Shown here in pieces: positions 1-6,066 of a stretch of 11,438 nucleotides of DNA; positions within the stretch are counted from its first letter, which is position 1, and each line of letters starts with the position of its first letter. The notes under the pieces are model-generated. The model worked only from the letters and a program-made list of their open reading frames with translations, was not told the DNA's origin and did not search any database. The position numbers and the translations under genes were made by a program. Location: NCBI GenBank assembly GCA_947575475.1, contig CANPNN010000029.1:1-11438 (forward strand). Reading direction: 5' to 3'. Origin of the DNA: an uncultured Pseudoflavonifractor sp. GTDB taxonomy: Bacteria > Bacillota_A > Clostridia > Oscillospirales > Oscillospiraceae.

Positions 1-91
1 TTCCCGGTCCCTTCCCGTCCGCCTTTCACCAAACGGCGGCTCTCTGCGCGGGGTGGGGGAGAGGTACTTGGCCTTCTCAACGCATTTTACT
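1..91 (-). ncRNA. T-box riboswitch leader, 5' part of stem I (partial, runs off left edge)
   Basis: Read on the minus strand, the RNA starting near 91 carries the order of elements typical of a T-box stem I. There is a GTTGAGAAGG-type base at 81-72 and an AGTA box at 68-65. A C-rich 5' arm is followed by AGAGAG at 45-40. A distal hairpin pairs 39-35 with 23-19 around a loop containing GGTG. T-box leaders bind uncharged tRNA and control transcription termination of amino-acid-related genes. The specifier codon, antiterminator (with its TGGNACCGCG-like bulge) and terminator would lie beyond position 1, so the amino acid cannot be read here. In B. subtilis the gene after divIVA is ileS with a T-box, so an isoleucine T-box is the best guess by synteny only. 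Confidence 0.75.
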
Positions 92-97
92 TTTTGC

Positions 98-126
98 ATT
101 GTATCTGTTTTTCCCTTCTCTGTCAA
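98..126 (-). promoter_or_regulatory. Sigma-A promoter for the T-box transcript
   Basis: On the minus strand TTGACA (126-121) is followed after exactly 17 bp by TACAAT (103-98). The -35 is a perfect consensus match and the -10 matches five of six. The predicted start is near 91-93, immediately before the T-box stem I. The TGA inside the -35 box is the stop codon of the upstream foldase gene, so gene end and promoter share bases. Confidence 0.85.
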
Positions 127-2027
127 GGGGAAACTGCCGCCGTGTTGGGTGGGCCCACATAGTTCATCCCCTCGGCAAGCACCACCTGGGCCCCTTCGGT
201 GATAAACTTCAGCCACTGCTCCTGATCCCATGTCACCATATATTCCAGGGCCTCCTGCTCCCAGCGGGGGCCGTTGGTCCCCTCGAAGTAGATGATGTGC
301 CAGCCCCGGTACCAGGCGGTCCCCGCCTCCACCAGGCCCACGTCCCCCGGCTTTCGGGCGGGGTCGAAGCACCAGTCATCAAAGCCCGGGACCATCTGCC
401 CCTGGTAGACATAGGTGTACTGGCCCCCGTTGGTGTTGGAACCGGCATCGTCGGAATACTGCCGGGCCAGGGCGGCAAAGCTCTGCACAGTCTGCTCCCC
501 GGTCTTCCACTCCTCCAGCACAGCCTGGGCCTTGACCTTGGCCTCAGCCATGGCCTGCTGATCAGGGGTCCCCTCGCCGTCCCCTTCCGCCCGGAACAGG
601 ATATGGCGGATATTTACGGTGGGGGTCTCATCCCGATAGCGGTCCAGGAACAGGACCACATAACAGCCATTTGGAACCTCTATGGCAGTTACATCTCCCT
701 CCTGTCTCTCCCCGTCCATGAGCCAGGAGGCCACATAGGTGCGTGTACTTCCCAGCAGGTCAAGGCCCATCCCCTGGCTGTAATAGGGGGCCGCGTCATA
801 CTCTTCCCATTCCTCCTGTGGGACATACCTGCGGGCCACCTCCCAGAAAATGTCCTCCCGGTCCCGGGCGGCTGTGATCTCAGCTATCGCGCTCTCCGCC
901 CTCTCTCCGGCGGGCGTCTCCCCATCCCGGAGGAAAAACAGGCGAAACTCATAGCTGTCCAGCGCATCGGAATGGGCGGCATAATACTCCTCCAAAGCCG
1001 CCTCGTCCCGGGGGATGGCCTCCTGGTGGGCCTGGGCATATTCCTCCGCCGTCACCATCTCGGTCAAGTTCCGCAGGAACACCTCCTCCGTGACCCCGCC
1101 ATCATTTAGTTGGGCCAGCGCATCATCCCGGCTCATGGCGTATTGTTCACACATCTTATCCAGCCGGACCAGTTCCTGCCGGATGGTCTCCCTCCCCGCC
1201 TCGGAGAGAACGTATCCCTCCGCCTGGGCGGCGGCATAGAGGGCCGAGACCTTCCGCAGATCATCCACTGCCATCTCCCGCAGAAAATCGGCGTAGGTCT
1301 GACCCTGCTCCCGGTCATACCACTGCTCGCCCTCCCCCTTTGCGGAGTCATAGCCAAAATAGCTCCCCCACCAAGGCAGAGAATTCCGGGCAACGCCGTA
1401 ATAATATTGCAGGTCCGCCGCGCTGTAGGCTTTTCCATTCACGGTGACCGCCACATTGTTCGGGTCCTCCCGGCCCTGTTTCCTGACCCACTCCAGAAGG
1501 GTCCGCACCCCCCACAGCTCCCCCAGCTCGCCCTCCTCCAGGGGGCCGTCGGAGACCACGATCACCTGGTTTACCGGCTCGTACCCCACCGTGAGTCCCA
1601 GGCCCTCCAGCACCGCCCGGAGGGGGACATAGGTGCGGTCATGCATGGCCTGGGCCGCCACATCCATGATCCGGCTCTCCCCGTCCACCGTGATCTCGGC
1701 CGAGCCGATGGTCACCTCCACCCGGTGTGTTCCCAGGGTGAAAAAGGCCATGTTGGTGGACTGGTACCAGCCGGACTTTCCCCCGAAGGCCGATACGATG
1801 CGGCTGACGGGCACCAGGGTCCGGCTATTCCAGGCGATGGGGACCACGGCCTCGTTGTCCGGGTCCACCGGCTGGGACCAGATCCCATTCTCTATCCTCC
1901 CGGTCATCCAGCCGCAGCCGATCTTCAGCGCGACCACCCGCTCTCCCTCCTCCGCCCGGGCCGGGAGGGAGGGAAAAAGCAGAGCAAGGGTCAAAAGAAC
2001 CGCAAGGGTCCGGGATATTCTCTTCAT
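123..2027 (-). CDS. Secreted peptidylprolyl isomerase (PpiC/parvulin) with copper-amine-oxidase-like N-terminal domain
   Basis: A 634-residue exported protein. Residues 1-25 form a signal peptide (KR at the N-terminus, Leu-rich core, ARA cleavage site before EE). There is no lipobox Cys, unlike lipoprotein PrsA. Residues about 60-160 resemble the copper amine oxidase N-terminal domain used as a wall or surface module, with two repeats of the type RTLVPVSRIV (69-78) and RTYVPLRAVL (131-140). Residues about 190-350 are helical and SurA/PrsA-like (for example the LRNLTEMVTAEEYAQAHQE region). Residues about 471-582 are a parvulin domain starting VNIRHILF, with FAALARQYSDDAGS and NGGQY, then MVPGFDDWCF and GWHIIYF. 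The likely role is folding of secreted proteins outside the membrane. The start was chosen at the ATG of MKRIS because AAAGGCGG lies about 7 bp upstream and the signal peptide begins there. It follows divIVA after a terminator hairpin. Confidence 0.85.
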   Translation of the reverse strand: MKRISRTLAVLLTLALLFPSLPARAEEGERVVALKIGCGWMTGRIENGIWSQPVDPDNEAVVPIAWNSRTLVPVSRIVSAFGGKSGWYQSTNMAFFTLGTHRVEVTIGSAEITVDGESRIMDVAAQAMHDRTYVPLRAVLEGLGLTVGYEPVNQVIVVSDGPLEEGELGELWGVRTLLEWVRKQGREDPNNVAVTVNGKAYSAADLQYYYGVARNSLPWWGSYFGYDSAKGEGEQWYDREQGQTYADFLREMAVDDLRKVSALYAAAQAEGYVLSEAGRETIRQELVRLDKMCEQYAMSRDDALAQLNDGGVTEEVFLRNLTEMVTAEEYAQAHQEAIPRDEAALEEYYAAHSDALDSYEFRLFFLRDGETPAGERAESAIAEITAARDREDIFWEVARRYVPQEEWEEYDAAPYYSQGMGLDLLGSTRTYVASWLMDGERQEGDVTAIEVPNGCYVVLFLDRYRDETPTVNIRHILFRAEGDGEGTPDQQAMAEAKVKAQAVLEEWKTGEQTVQSFAALARQYSDDAGSNTNGGQYTYVYQGQMVPGFDDWCFDPARKPGDVGLVEAGTAWYRGWHIIYFEGTNGPRWEQEALEYMVTWDQEQWLKFITEGAQVVLAEGMNYVGPPNTAAVSP

Positions 2028-2050
2028 AGCAGTACCGCCTTTCCAAAGCA

Positions 2051-2083
2051 AAAAGCGCCTTCCACGATGGGGAAGGCGCTTTT
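2051..2083 (-). terminator. Intrinsic terminator after divIVA
   Basis: A perfect 13-bp inverted repeat (2051-2063 with 2071-2083, seven-base loop) begins 11 bp after the divIVA stop. On the minus strand its 3' arm runs into TTTTTGCTTT. On the plus strand it ends in only four T. The ribosome binding site of the downstream foldase gene starts about 8 bp past the stem, so the gene is immediately behind the terminator. Confidence 0.85.
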
Positions 2084-2094
2084 CTCCGTTCCTG

Positions 2095-2937
2095 TCAGCC
2101 GATCTCGTAGTCCTTCCCGAATTTCAGGTGACTGAAATCAATGCGGCGGGTGGGCTCCTCCGCAGGAGGGGCGTCCTCCTCATCATCGTCCTCCTCCGCA
2201 GCGGGGGACTCCTGCCGCAGGATGGGGCCCCGGCGCAGCTCCTGGTAAAGGCTGTCCTCCTCCAGGGGGATGACGGCGGGTTCCTCCCGCCCGGCGGGCC
2301 GTCTGCCCTCCATGGGGATGGTGGGCTCCTTGTCCTCCTCTTCCTCCTCGTCCTCATCCTCCACCGCCGCCTCGGGCTCAGGCCTCACCGGCGTGGCCGC
2401 GATGGGGGGGACTTCCTCCACCGCTTTCTCCACGGCGGAGCCGATGGCGTCGGCGGTCTGGGCCACCATGTCGATCTTGGGGGTGGCGCTGAGCTTGGAG
2501 AGGCTGGACAGGTACTCCATCTCGTTCTGATAGAGATCCTTCAGCTTGGAAATGTAAGCCGCCGTAGCATTTTGTGCGGCGGTGAGGCGGAGCTGCTCGT
2601 TCTGCACCTCCTGATGGATGGCGGCGATCTTATCCTTGGCCTCATGCTCGGCGGCGCTTACGATATCCGACGCCTGGGCCTCGGCGGAGGCCACCATCTC
2701 GTCCGCTGTCTTCTGGGCGGAAAGCATGGCCCGACGCATGGCCTCCTCGGTGGCCCGGTATTCCTCCACCTTATCGGCCAGGACCTTCATCTTGGCTTTC
2801 AGCGTGGCGTTCTCCTTATAAAGAGAGGTATAGTCGGCGGTCACCAGGTCCAAAAACTCATCCACCATAGCCATGTTGTAGCCGCCGAAAGACGCTTTGC
2901 TAAAGGCGTGTTCCGCTACTTCCTGGGGGGTCAGCAT
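2095..2937 (-). CDS. divIVA: DivIVA-family coiled-coil polarity/division protein
   Basis: A 280-residue cytoplasmic membrane-curvature-binding scaffold that recruits division or polarity proteins at septa and poles. The N-terminal DivIVA domain (1-about 65) starts MLTPQEVAEHAFSKASFGGY and continues VDEFLDLVTADY. A long Ala/Glu/Lys coiled coil spans about 40-150. The tail (about 176-280) is Pro- and acid-rich, with a run of Asp/Glu at 193-202 and another at 248-255. It ends in a conserved-looking RRIDFSHLKFGKDYEIG block. The residue after Phe17 is Gly instead of the Arg18 seen in B. subtilis DivIVA. The start fits the family N-terminus; the ribosome binding site is weak (GTGGA about 8 bp upstream). 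It lies 58 bp after sepF and closes the division block at a strong terminator. The family call is sure; the exact role (pole, septum or wall growth) is not visible. Confidence 0.93.
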   Translation of the reverse strand: MLTPQEVAEHAFSKASFGGYNMAMVDEFLDLVTADYTSLYKENATLKAKMKVLADKVEEYRATEEAMRRAMLSAQKTADEMVASAEAQASDIVSAAEHEAKDKIAAIHQEVQNEQLRLTAAQNATAAYISKLKDLYQNEMEYLSSLSKLSATPKIDMVAQTADAIGSAVEKAVEEVPPIAATPVRPEPEAAVEDEDEEEEEDKEPTIPMEGRRPAGREEPAVIPLEEDSLYQELRRGPILRQESPAAEEDDDEEDAPPAEEPTRRIDFSHLKFGKDYEIG

Positions 2938-2995
2938 CGTTCATTCCACGCTTTCTATGTAAGATATGTCACAAAAGAGAAGACTTGGGGTGGGA

Positions 2996-3472
2996 TCAGA
3001 AATAGAGGCCGTTGTTCTCCAGCTCGTCGATAAGATCGCCCAGGATGTCCACATTGTAGGGGGTGATGATGTAGGTGGAGAGGGCCACCTTCTTCACCTT
3101 GCCCTCCTGAGAGTAGGCGGCGCCGGACAGGAAGTCCAGGATCCGGCGGGAGACGTCCTTGCTGGTCTGCTCCAGATTCAGGACCACGGTGCGCTTTTCC
3201 CGCAGGTGGTCGGCGATCTCGGCGGCGTTTTCAAAGCGGTCAGGCTTTACCAGCACCACCTGGAGCTGGGTGGTGGTGTGGATATTGACCACCTTGTTGC
3301 TCCGGCGCTCGGTCTCATAGCCCATGGTCTCCATCCGGGGGGCAGCCTTTTCCCGGACCGAGGTCCGGTCCAGCCGGCCTGTGCCCATGGCGTCAAAATC
3401 GTCAAAGCCCTCGTCCTCATCCTCATCCTCGTAAGGCCGGGCGATCCGCTTCAGTTCGTCCATCAGTCCCAT
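2996..3472 (-). CDS. sepF: Cell division protein SepF
   Basis: A 158-residue FtsZ-binding membrane anchor that bundles or aligns FtsZ filaments at the septum. The N-terminal MGLMDELKRIA is the membrane-binding amphipathic helix. It is followed by a very acidic linker (14-27) and the SepF fold (about 62-152), with VVNIHTTTQLQVVLVKP, VVLNLE (96-101), RRILDFLSGAAY (109-120) and the C-terminal ITPYNVDI. Length is normal for the family. Two in-frame ATGs exist at 3478 and 3472. AGGAGG (3486-3481) is 2 bp from the first and 8 bp from the second, and MGLMD is the family N-terminus, so 3472 is the start. It sits 47 bp behind yggS, whose 3' part carries a promoter that would serve sepF and divIVA. Confidence 0.95.
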   Translation of the reverse strand: MGLMDELKRIARPYEDEDEDEGFDDFDAMGTGRLDRTSVREKAAPRMETMGYETERRSNKVVNIHTTTQLQVVLVKPDRFENAAEIADHLREKRTVVLNLEQTSKDVSRRILDFLSGAAYSQEGKVKKVALSTYIITPYNVDILGDLIDELENNGLYF

Positions 3473-3519
3473 GATCATTTCCTCCTATAAAAAATATCCA
3501 TAATACGTTTATTCTGTCC

Positions 3520-4221
3520 CTATTTCTCCTCCGGCAGGGCCAGACGGGGACCGAAGAGAGCGGTGCCGACGCGCACCAGGGTGGCCCCCTCCCGGACGGC
3601 GTCCATATAGTCGCCGCTCATGCCCATGGACAGACAGTCTATATCATTCTCATTATGGGACATTTTCCGTTTTATGTCAACATAAAGTTGATGCATTTTT
3701 CGGAAAAATTGCGGACCCTCCCCGGCAGGGGGGATGGCCATCAGGCCGCGCAGGCGCACATGAGGGAGGCTCCCGGCCAGTTGGCAGAGGGCTTCCAGGT
3801 CTTTTGGCCCAATGCCGGACTTGCTTTCCTCCCCGGCGATATTGACCTCCACAAGCACATCCTGGACCAGGTCCAGCCGGGCGGCCTGCCGGTCCACCGC
3901 CTCCAAAAGGCGGGGGGAGTCCACCGACTGGATCAGGTCCACCCGGCCCACCACCTGCCGCACCTTGTTGGTCTGAAGGTGGCCGATAAAATGGAGCTGC
4001 GCTCCGGCGTAGGCGTCGGCGTCCAGGTGGGCCGTCATCTCCTGGACCCGGTTTTCGCCGCAGGCGGTGATCCCGGCGGCGATGGCGGCGCGGATGTCGG
4101 CGTCGGACCTGGTCTTGGTGGCGGCCACCAGAGTGATCTCCGCCGGGTCCCGGCCCGCCTCTCGGGCGGCAAGGGCGATGTTTTGGCGCACCCGCTCCAC
4201 ATTTTCTATCAAAGACATCAT
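3520..4221 (-). CDS. yggS: YggS/YlmE-family pyridoxal-phosphate-binding protein (PLP homeostasis protein)
   Basis: A 233-residue cytoplasmic single-domain TIM-barrel protein related to the N-terminal domain of alanine racemase. It binds PLP without a known enzyme activity and buffers PLP and amino-acid balance. The PLP-binding Lys is K36 in LVAATKT. Other family blocks are GENRVQE (55-61), HFIGHLQTNK (77-86), IQSVDS (97-102), SMGMSGDY (198-205, phosphate binding) and VRVGTALFG (216-224). Length is typical. Two adjacent ATGs (4221 and 4218) are both possible behind GAGGGCGGGTGAT; the choice changes one residue. As ylmE it belongs to the standard sepF neighbourhood of Firmicutes. A composite intergenic repeat lies about 45 bp upstream, and the 3' part holds an AT-richer patch with a promoter. 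Confidence 0.95.
   Translation of the reverse strand: MMSLIENVERVRQNIALAAREAGRDPAEITLVAATKTRSDADIRAAIAAGITACGENRVQEMTAHLDADAYAGAQLHFIGHLQTNKVRQVVGRVDLIQSVDSPRLLEAVDRQAARLDLVQDVLVEVNIAGEESKSGIGPKDLEALCQLAGSLPHVRLRGLMAIPPAGEGPQFFRKMHQLYVDIKRKMSHNENDIDCLSMGMSGDYMDAVREGATLVRVGTALFGPRLALPEEK
3652..3680 (-). promoter_or_regulatory. Sigma-A promoter inside yggS, reading toward sepF
   Basis: On the minus strand TTGACA (3680-3675) is followed after 17 bp by CATAAT (3657-3652): a perfect -35 and a -10 matching five of six. The predicted start is near 3645, about 170 bp upstream of the sepF ATG. The promoter falls in the only clearly AT-rich patch of an otherwise GC-rich gene. It would give sepF and divIVA expression independent of yggS and the HlyD-like gene. 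Confidence 0.65.
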
Positions 4222-4262
4222 ATCACCCGCCCTCGTTTCAGTAAAAAGCGAAAAGGGATGGC

Positions 4263-4307
4263 GTCTGCAAGGCCGGACTATTTTAATAGGCCGCCTTCAG
4301 CGGCAAC
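4263..4307 (-). repeat. Composite two-hairpin intergenic repeat, copy 1
   Basis: The element lies between the HlyD-like gene and yggS. In minus-strand order it has a hairpin with arms 4304-4300 and 4294-4290 (GCCGC/GCGGC), an AT core CTATTAAAATAGTC, then a weaker second inverted repeat bounded by GTC and GAC (4278-4263). The core and first hairpin match copy 2 at 5656-5700 nearly base for base, with one inserted base after the AT core and a smaller first hairpin. The rest of the 111-bp gap 4222-4332 holds only the yggS ribosome binding site. Confidence 0.7.
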
Positions 4308-4332
4308 CTGGAATGGCTTTTTCATTTTTCCC

Positions 4333-5607
4333 TTACTCTAAGATCATCCCGTCCCAGATCTTCTCTCCGGCGATGACTACCTGGTCGCCGGGGCGGAGGA
4401 CTTTTTTTACCTCCGTGTCCCGGGCATCCGGTCTGATCAGCGGCTCCACGATGTAGTAGTCCTCCCCCTGGGCCAGGACGGTCACAGGCTTACGCTCGGC
4501 CACCACGCCCACCTCCACGTAGACGCAGGTGATGGAGACCTCCTTCTCCTCCCCGGTCTCGGGGTCGGTCTGAAGTTCGGTCTCCACCCGGACGGCCTCG
4601 GTGGGGACCCGGATCCCCGTTTTGCTGTTGAACACCAGCTCCACCGTCTGGCGGCGGAGAAGGGTGGTGTCGGAGAGAAAACGCCGGGAGGATAGGATCA
4701 CCGCCACCCGGCCGTCCTCCGGAGTGCTGATGCGCTCTACGGTCATGTCCACATCTCCCGACCAGTCCCGGGAAAAGCGTACGGTGACAGTGCTCCCCTC
4801 GGAAAGGCGCTTGGCCTGGGCCTCTTCCAGAGGGAAGATGAACCGCCAGGCGGCGCTGGTGATGAGCCGGCACAGCTGGCTGTCCCCCACGGGGAGGGCT
4901 TGTCCCTCCAGAGCGTCGATATCAGATGGGGTCATACGCTGGAGAATGGCGGGGGTCAGGATGCTCTCGTAGCCGTCCACCTGACCGGAGAAGATCCCGC
5001 TCTCCGTCACAGTTACCCGGCCGGTGCTCTGGGCGGTCTGGGCGCGGAGGGTAGCGGCCTCGGCCTGGATCCCGGAGAGGGCCGCGGCCAGGTCCCCCGC
5101 ATCCCCATACCGCTGGGCCTGCTGGTAGACGGCGCTCTTAAAGGCGGACACCTGGCTCTCCAGCCGGGTAAAATCCTCCTCCTCCACCGCCGCATGAAGC
5201 TCCACCATGGCGTCGGTGACCCGCTGGGCCGTCTCTCCCTGGGCGCTCTCCCCGGCGGCGGCGATGGCGGAGGAGAGCTGTTGAGCCTCCCGCTCCAGCG
5301 TCTCCAGGCGCTGAGAGCGCTCCAGGGCGGCCTCATCGGCATAGAGAAGGGCCACGGTGGTGCCCGCCGCCACCTTCTCCCCCTCGGCAGGGAGCAGGCG
5401 CACGATGCCGCCGGAGCCGGAGAGCACCTGTTCCTGCCGGACCAGGTATCCCGTGGCCTCCAGAGTGTCGTCCACCGAGTAGGCGTAGGCCTGAACGGTG
5501 GGGTAGGGGTCCCGCAGTCCCTTCCAGGCCGCCCCGGCAAAGTAGGCCAGAATGGCCAGAAGGAAGAGGGTCATCACGATTTTATTGAGGAGGGTGCCTT
5601 GCTTCAT
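4333..5607 (-). CDS. HlyD-like membrane fusion / periplasmic adaptor-type protein
   Basis: A 424-residue protein with a short cytoplasmic N-terminus, one transmembrane segment (about 8-29) and an extracytoplasmic body. Residues 45-95 give the first half of a biotin/lipoyl-like barrel-sandwich (LEATGYLVRQEQ, then IVRLLPAEGEKVAAGTTVALLY). Residues about 92-192 form an Ala/Glu/Gln-rich helical hairpin. Residues 198-215 complete the sandwich (VTVTESGIFSGQVDGYES). Residues about 250-330 resemble a beta-barrel domain (STVTVRFSRDW) and 330-424 a membrane-proximal domain (GIRVPTEAV, then LRPGDQVV). HlyD-type proteins bridge exporters across the envelope, but no transporter gene is adjacent. The ATG start gives a clean signal anchor; the ribosome binding site is weak (AAAGAGAG). 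Its place directly ahead of yggS-sepF suggests an envelope or division link (inference). Confidence 0.8.
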   Translation of the reverse strand: MKQGTLLNKIVMTLFLLAILAYFAGAAWKGLRDPYPTVQAYAYSVDDTLEATGYLVRQEQVLSGSGGIVRLLPAEGEKVAAGTTVALLYADEAALERSQRLETLEREAQQLSSAIAAAGESAQGETAQRVTDAMVELHAAVEEEDFTRLESQVSAFKSAVYQQAQRYGDAGDLAAALSGIQAEAATLRAQTAQSTGRVTVTESGIFSGQVDGYESILTPAILQRMTPSDIDALEGQALPVGDSQLCRLITSAAWRFIFPLEEAQAKRLSEGSTVTVRFSRDWSGDVDMTVERISTPEDGRVAVILSSRRFLSDTTLLRRQTVELVFNSKTGIRVPTEAVRVETELQTDPETGEEKEVSITCVYVEVGVVAERKPVTVLAQGEDYYIVEPLIRPDARDTEVKKVLRPGDQVVIAGEKIWDGMILE

Positions 5608-5655
5608 GGGAAATTTCTCTCTTTCTGAAAGGCTGATAAAAGCTATAAGCAAAAT

Positions 5656-5700
5656 GTCCGGCTTCGCCAGACTATTTTAATGGCCGCCTGCGGCGGCAGC
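5656..5700 (-). repeat. Composite two-hairpin intergenic repeat, copy 2
   Basis: The element lies between hfq and the HlyD-like gene. In minus-strand order it has a perfect hairpin GCCGCC-GCA-GGCGGC (5697-5683), an AT core CCATTAAAATAGTC, and a second 7-bp hairpin (5672-5656, loop GAA, one G.T pair) followed by ATTTTGC. It is the better-formed copy of the element at 4263-4307. The second hairpin plus T-rich tail could act as a weak terminator for hfq. The remaining part of the 136-bp gap (5701-5743) shows no gene or clear site. Confidence 0.7.
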
Positions 5701-5743
5701 AACGCAAATCGCTTGTGGCTTTTGGCCTTTCGCTTCCGGCTTT

Positions 5744-5974
5744 TTATGTACTCTCCGGCGTCAGGTCAATGGGGTGGTTGGCCACCACGGTGGAAATGGC
5801 GTGTTTATAGATCACCTGCTGCTTCCCGTCGCTGTCCAGCACCACTACAAAGGGGTCAAAGCCCGTGATGCGGCCCCGCATCTGGAAGCCGTTCATCAGA
5901 AACATGGTCACCGGCTCCTGGGAGCGGCGGGCGCGGGACAGGTACAGGTCCTGAAGATCATTGTTTTTAGACAT
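5744..5974 (-). CDS. hfq: RNA chaperone Hfq
   Basis: A 76-residue Sm-fold protein that forms a hexameric ring, binding U-rich RNA on the proximal face and A-rich RNA on the distal face to help small RNA-mRNA pairing. The Sm1 motif runs from Q8 through [20 protein letters not shown] (21-40) to PFVVVLD. The Sm2 signature is [10 protein letters not shown] (55-64), with Y56-K57-H58 equivalent to the YKH that binds uridine. Rim basic residues are present as RARR (14-17). The C-terminal tail is short, as usual in Firmicutes. AAAGGA precedes the ATG by about 10 bp. The gene follows mutL, its usual partner region, but without miaA. It appears to have its own promoter. Confidence 0.96.
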   Translation of the reverse strand: MSKNNDLQDLYLSRARRSQEPVTMFLMNGFQMRGRITGFDPFVVVLDSDGKQQVIYKHAISTVVANHPIDLTPEST

Positions 5975-6029
5975 ATGGAAACATCCTTTCTCTATACCCT
6001 TTTTTCTGTAAAGGGCTTGATATTTCCAT

Positions 6030-6060
6030 AATATACCAGCTTTTCTGTATTTTTTGTCGG
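6030..6060 (-). promoter_or_regulatory. Putative extended -10 promoter for hfq
   Basis: In the 92-bp AT-rich gap between mutL and hfq, the minus strand has TGG directly before TATATT (6035-6030), an extended -10 arrangement. A partial -35 (CCGACA, 6060-6055) lies 19 bp upstream, longer than ideal. The leader then contains a CCCTTT/AAAGGG hairpin (6015-5997) before the ribosome binding site. This supports separate transcription of hfq, with moderate certainty. Confidence 0.5.
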
Positions 6061-6066
6061 AATCTG

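Noticed and set aside
2028..2051. Eight-residue upstream extension of the foldase (TTG start)
   Set aside because: It would start inside the terminator stem. The ATG at 2027 has a good ribosome binding site and a proper signal peptide.
1633..3033. 466-codon plus-strand open frame across the foldase, terminator and divIVA
   Set aside because: It crosses a terminator and two supported genes, and its product is low-complexity antisense translation.
5608..5652. Fifteen-residue upstream extension of the HlyD-like protein (TTG start)
   Set aside because: The ATG at 5607 gives a normal short N-terminus before the transmembrane segment; the extension has no ribosome binding site.
5997..6015. CCCTTT/AAAGGG inverted repeat as a mutL terminator
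   Set aside because: No T-run follows on the minus strand, and it lies downstream of the hfq promoter candidate, so it is more likely a leader hairpin.
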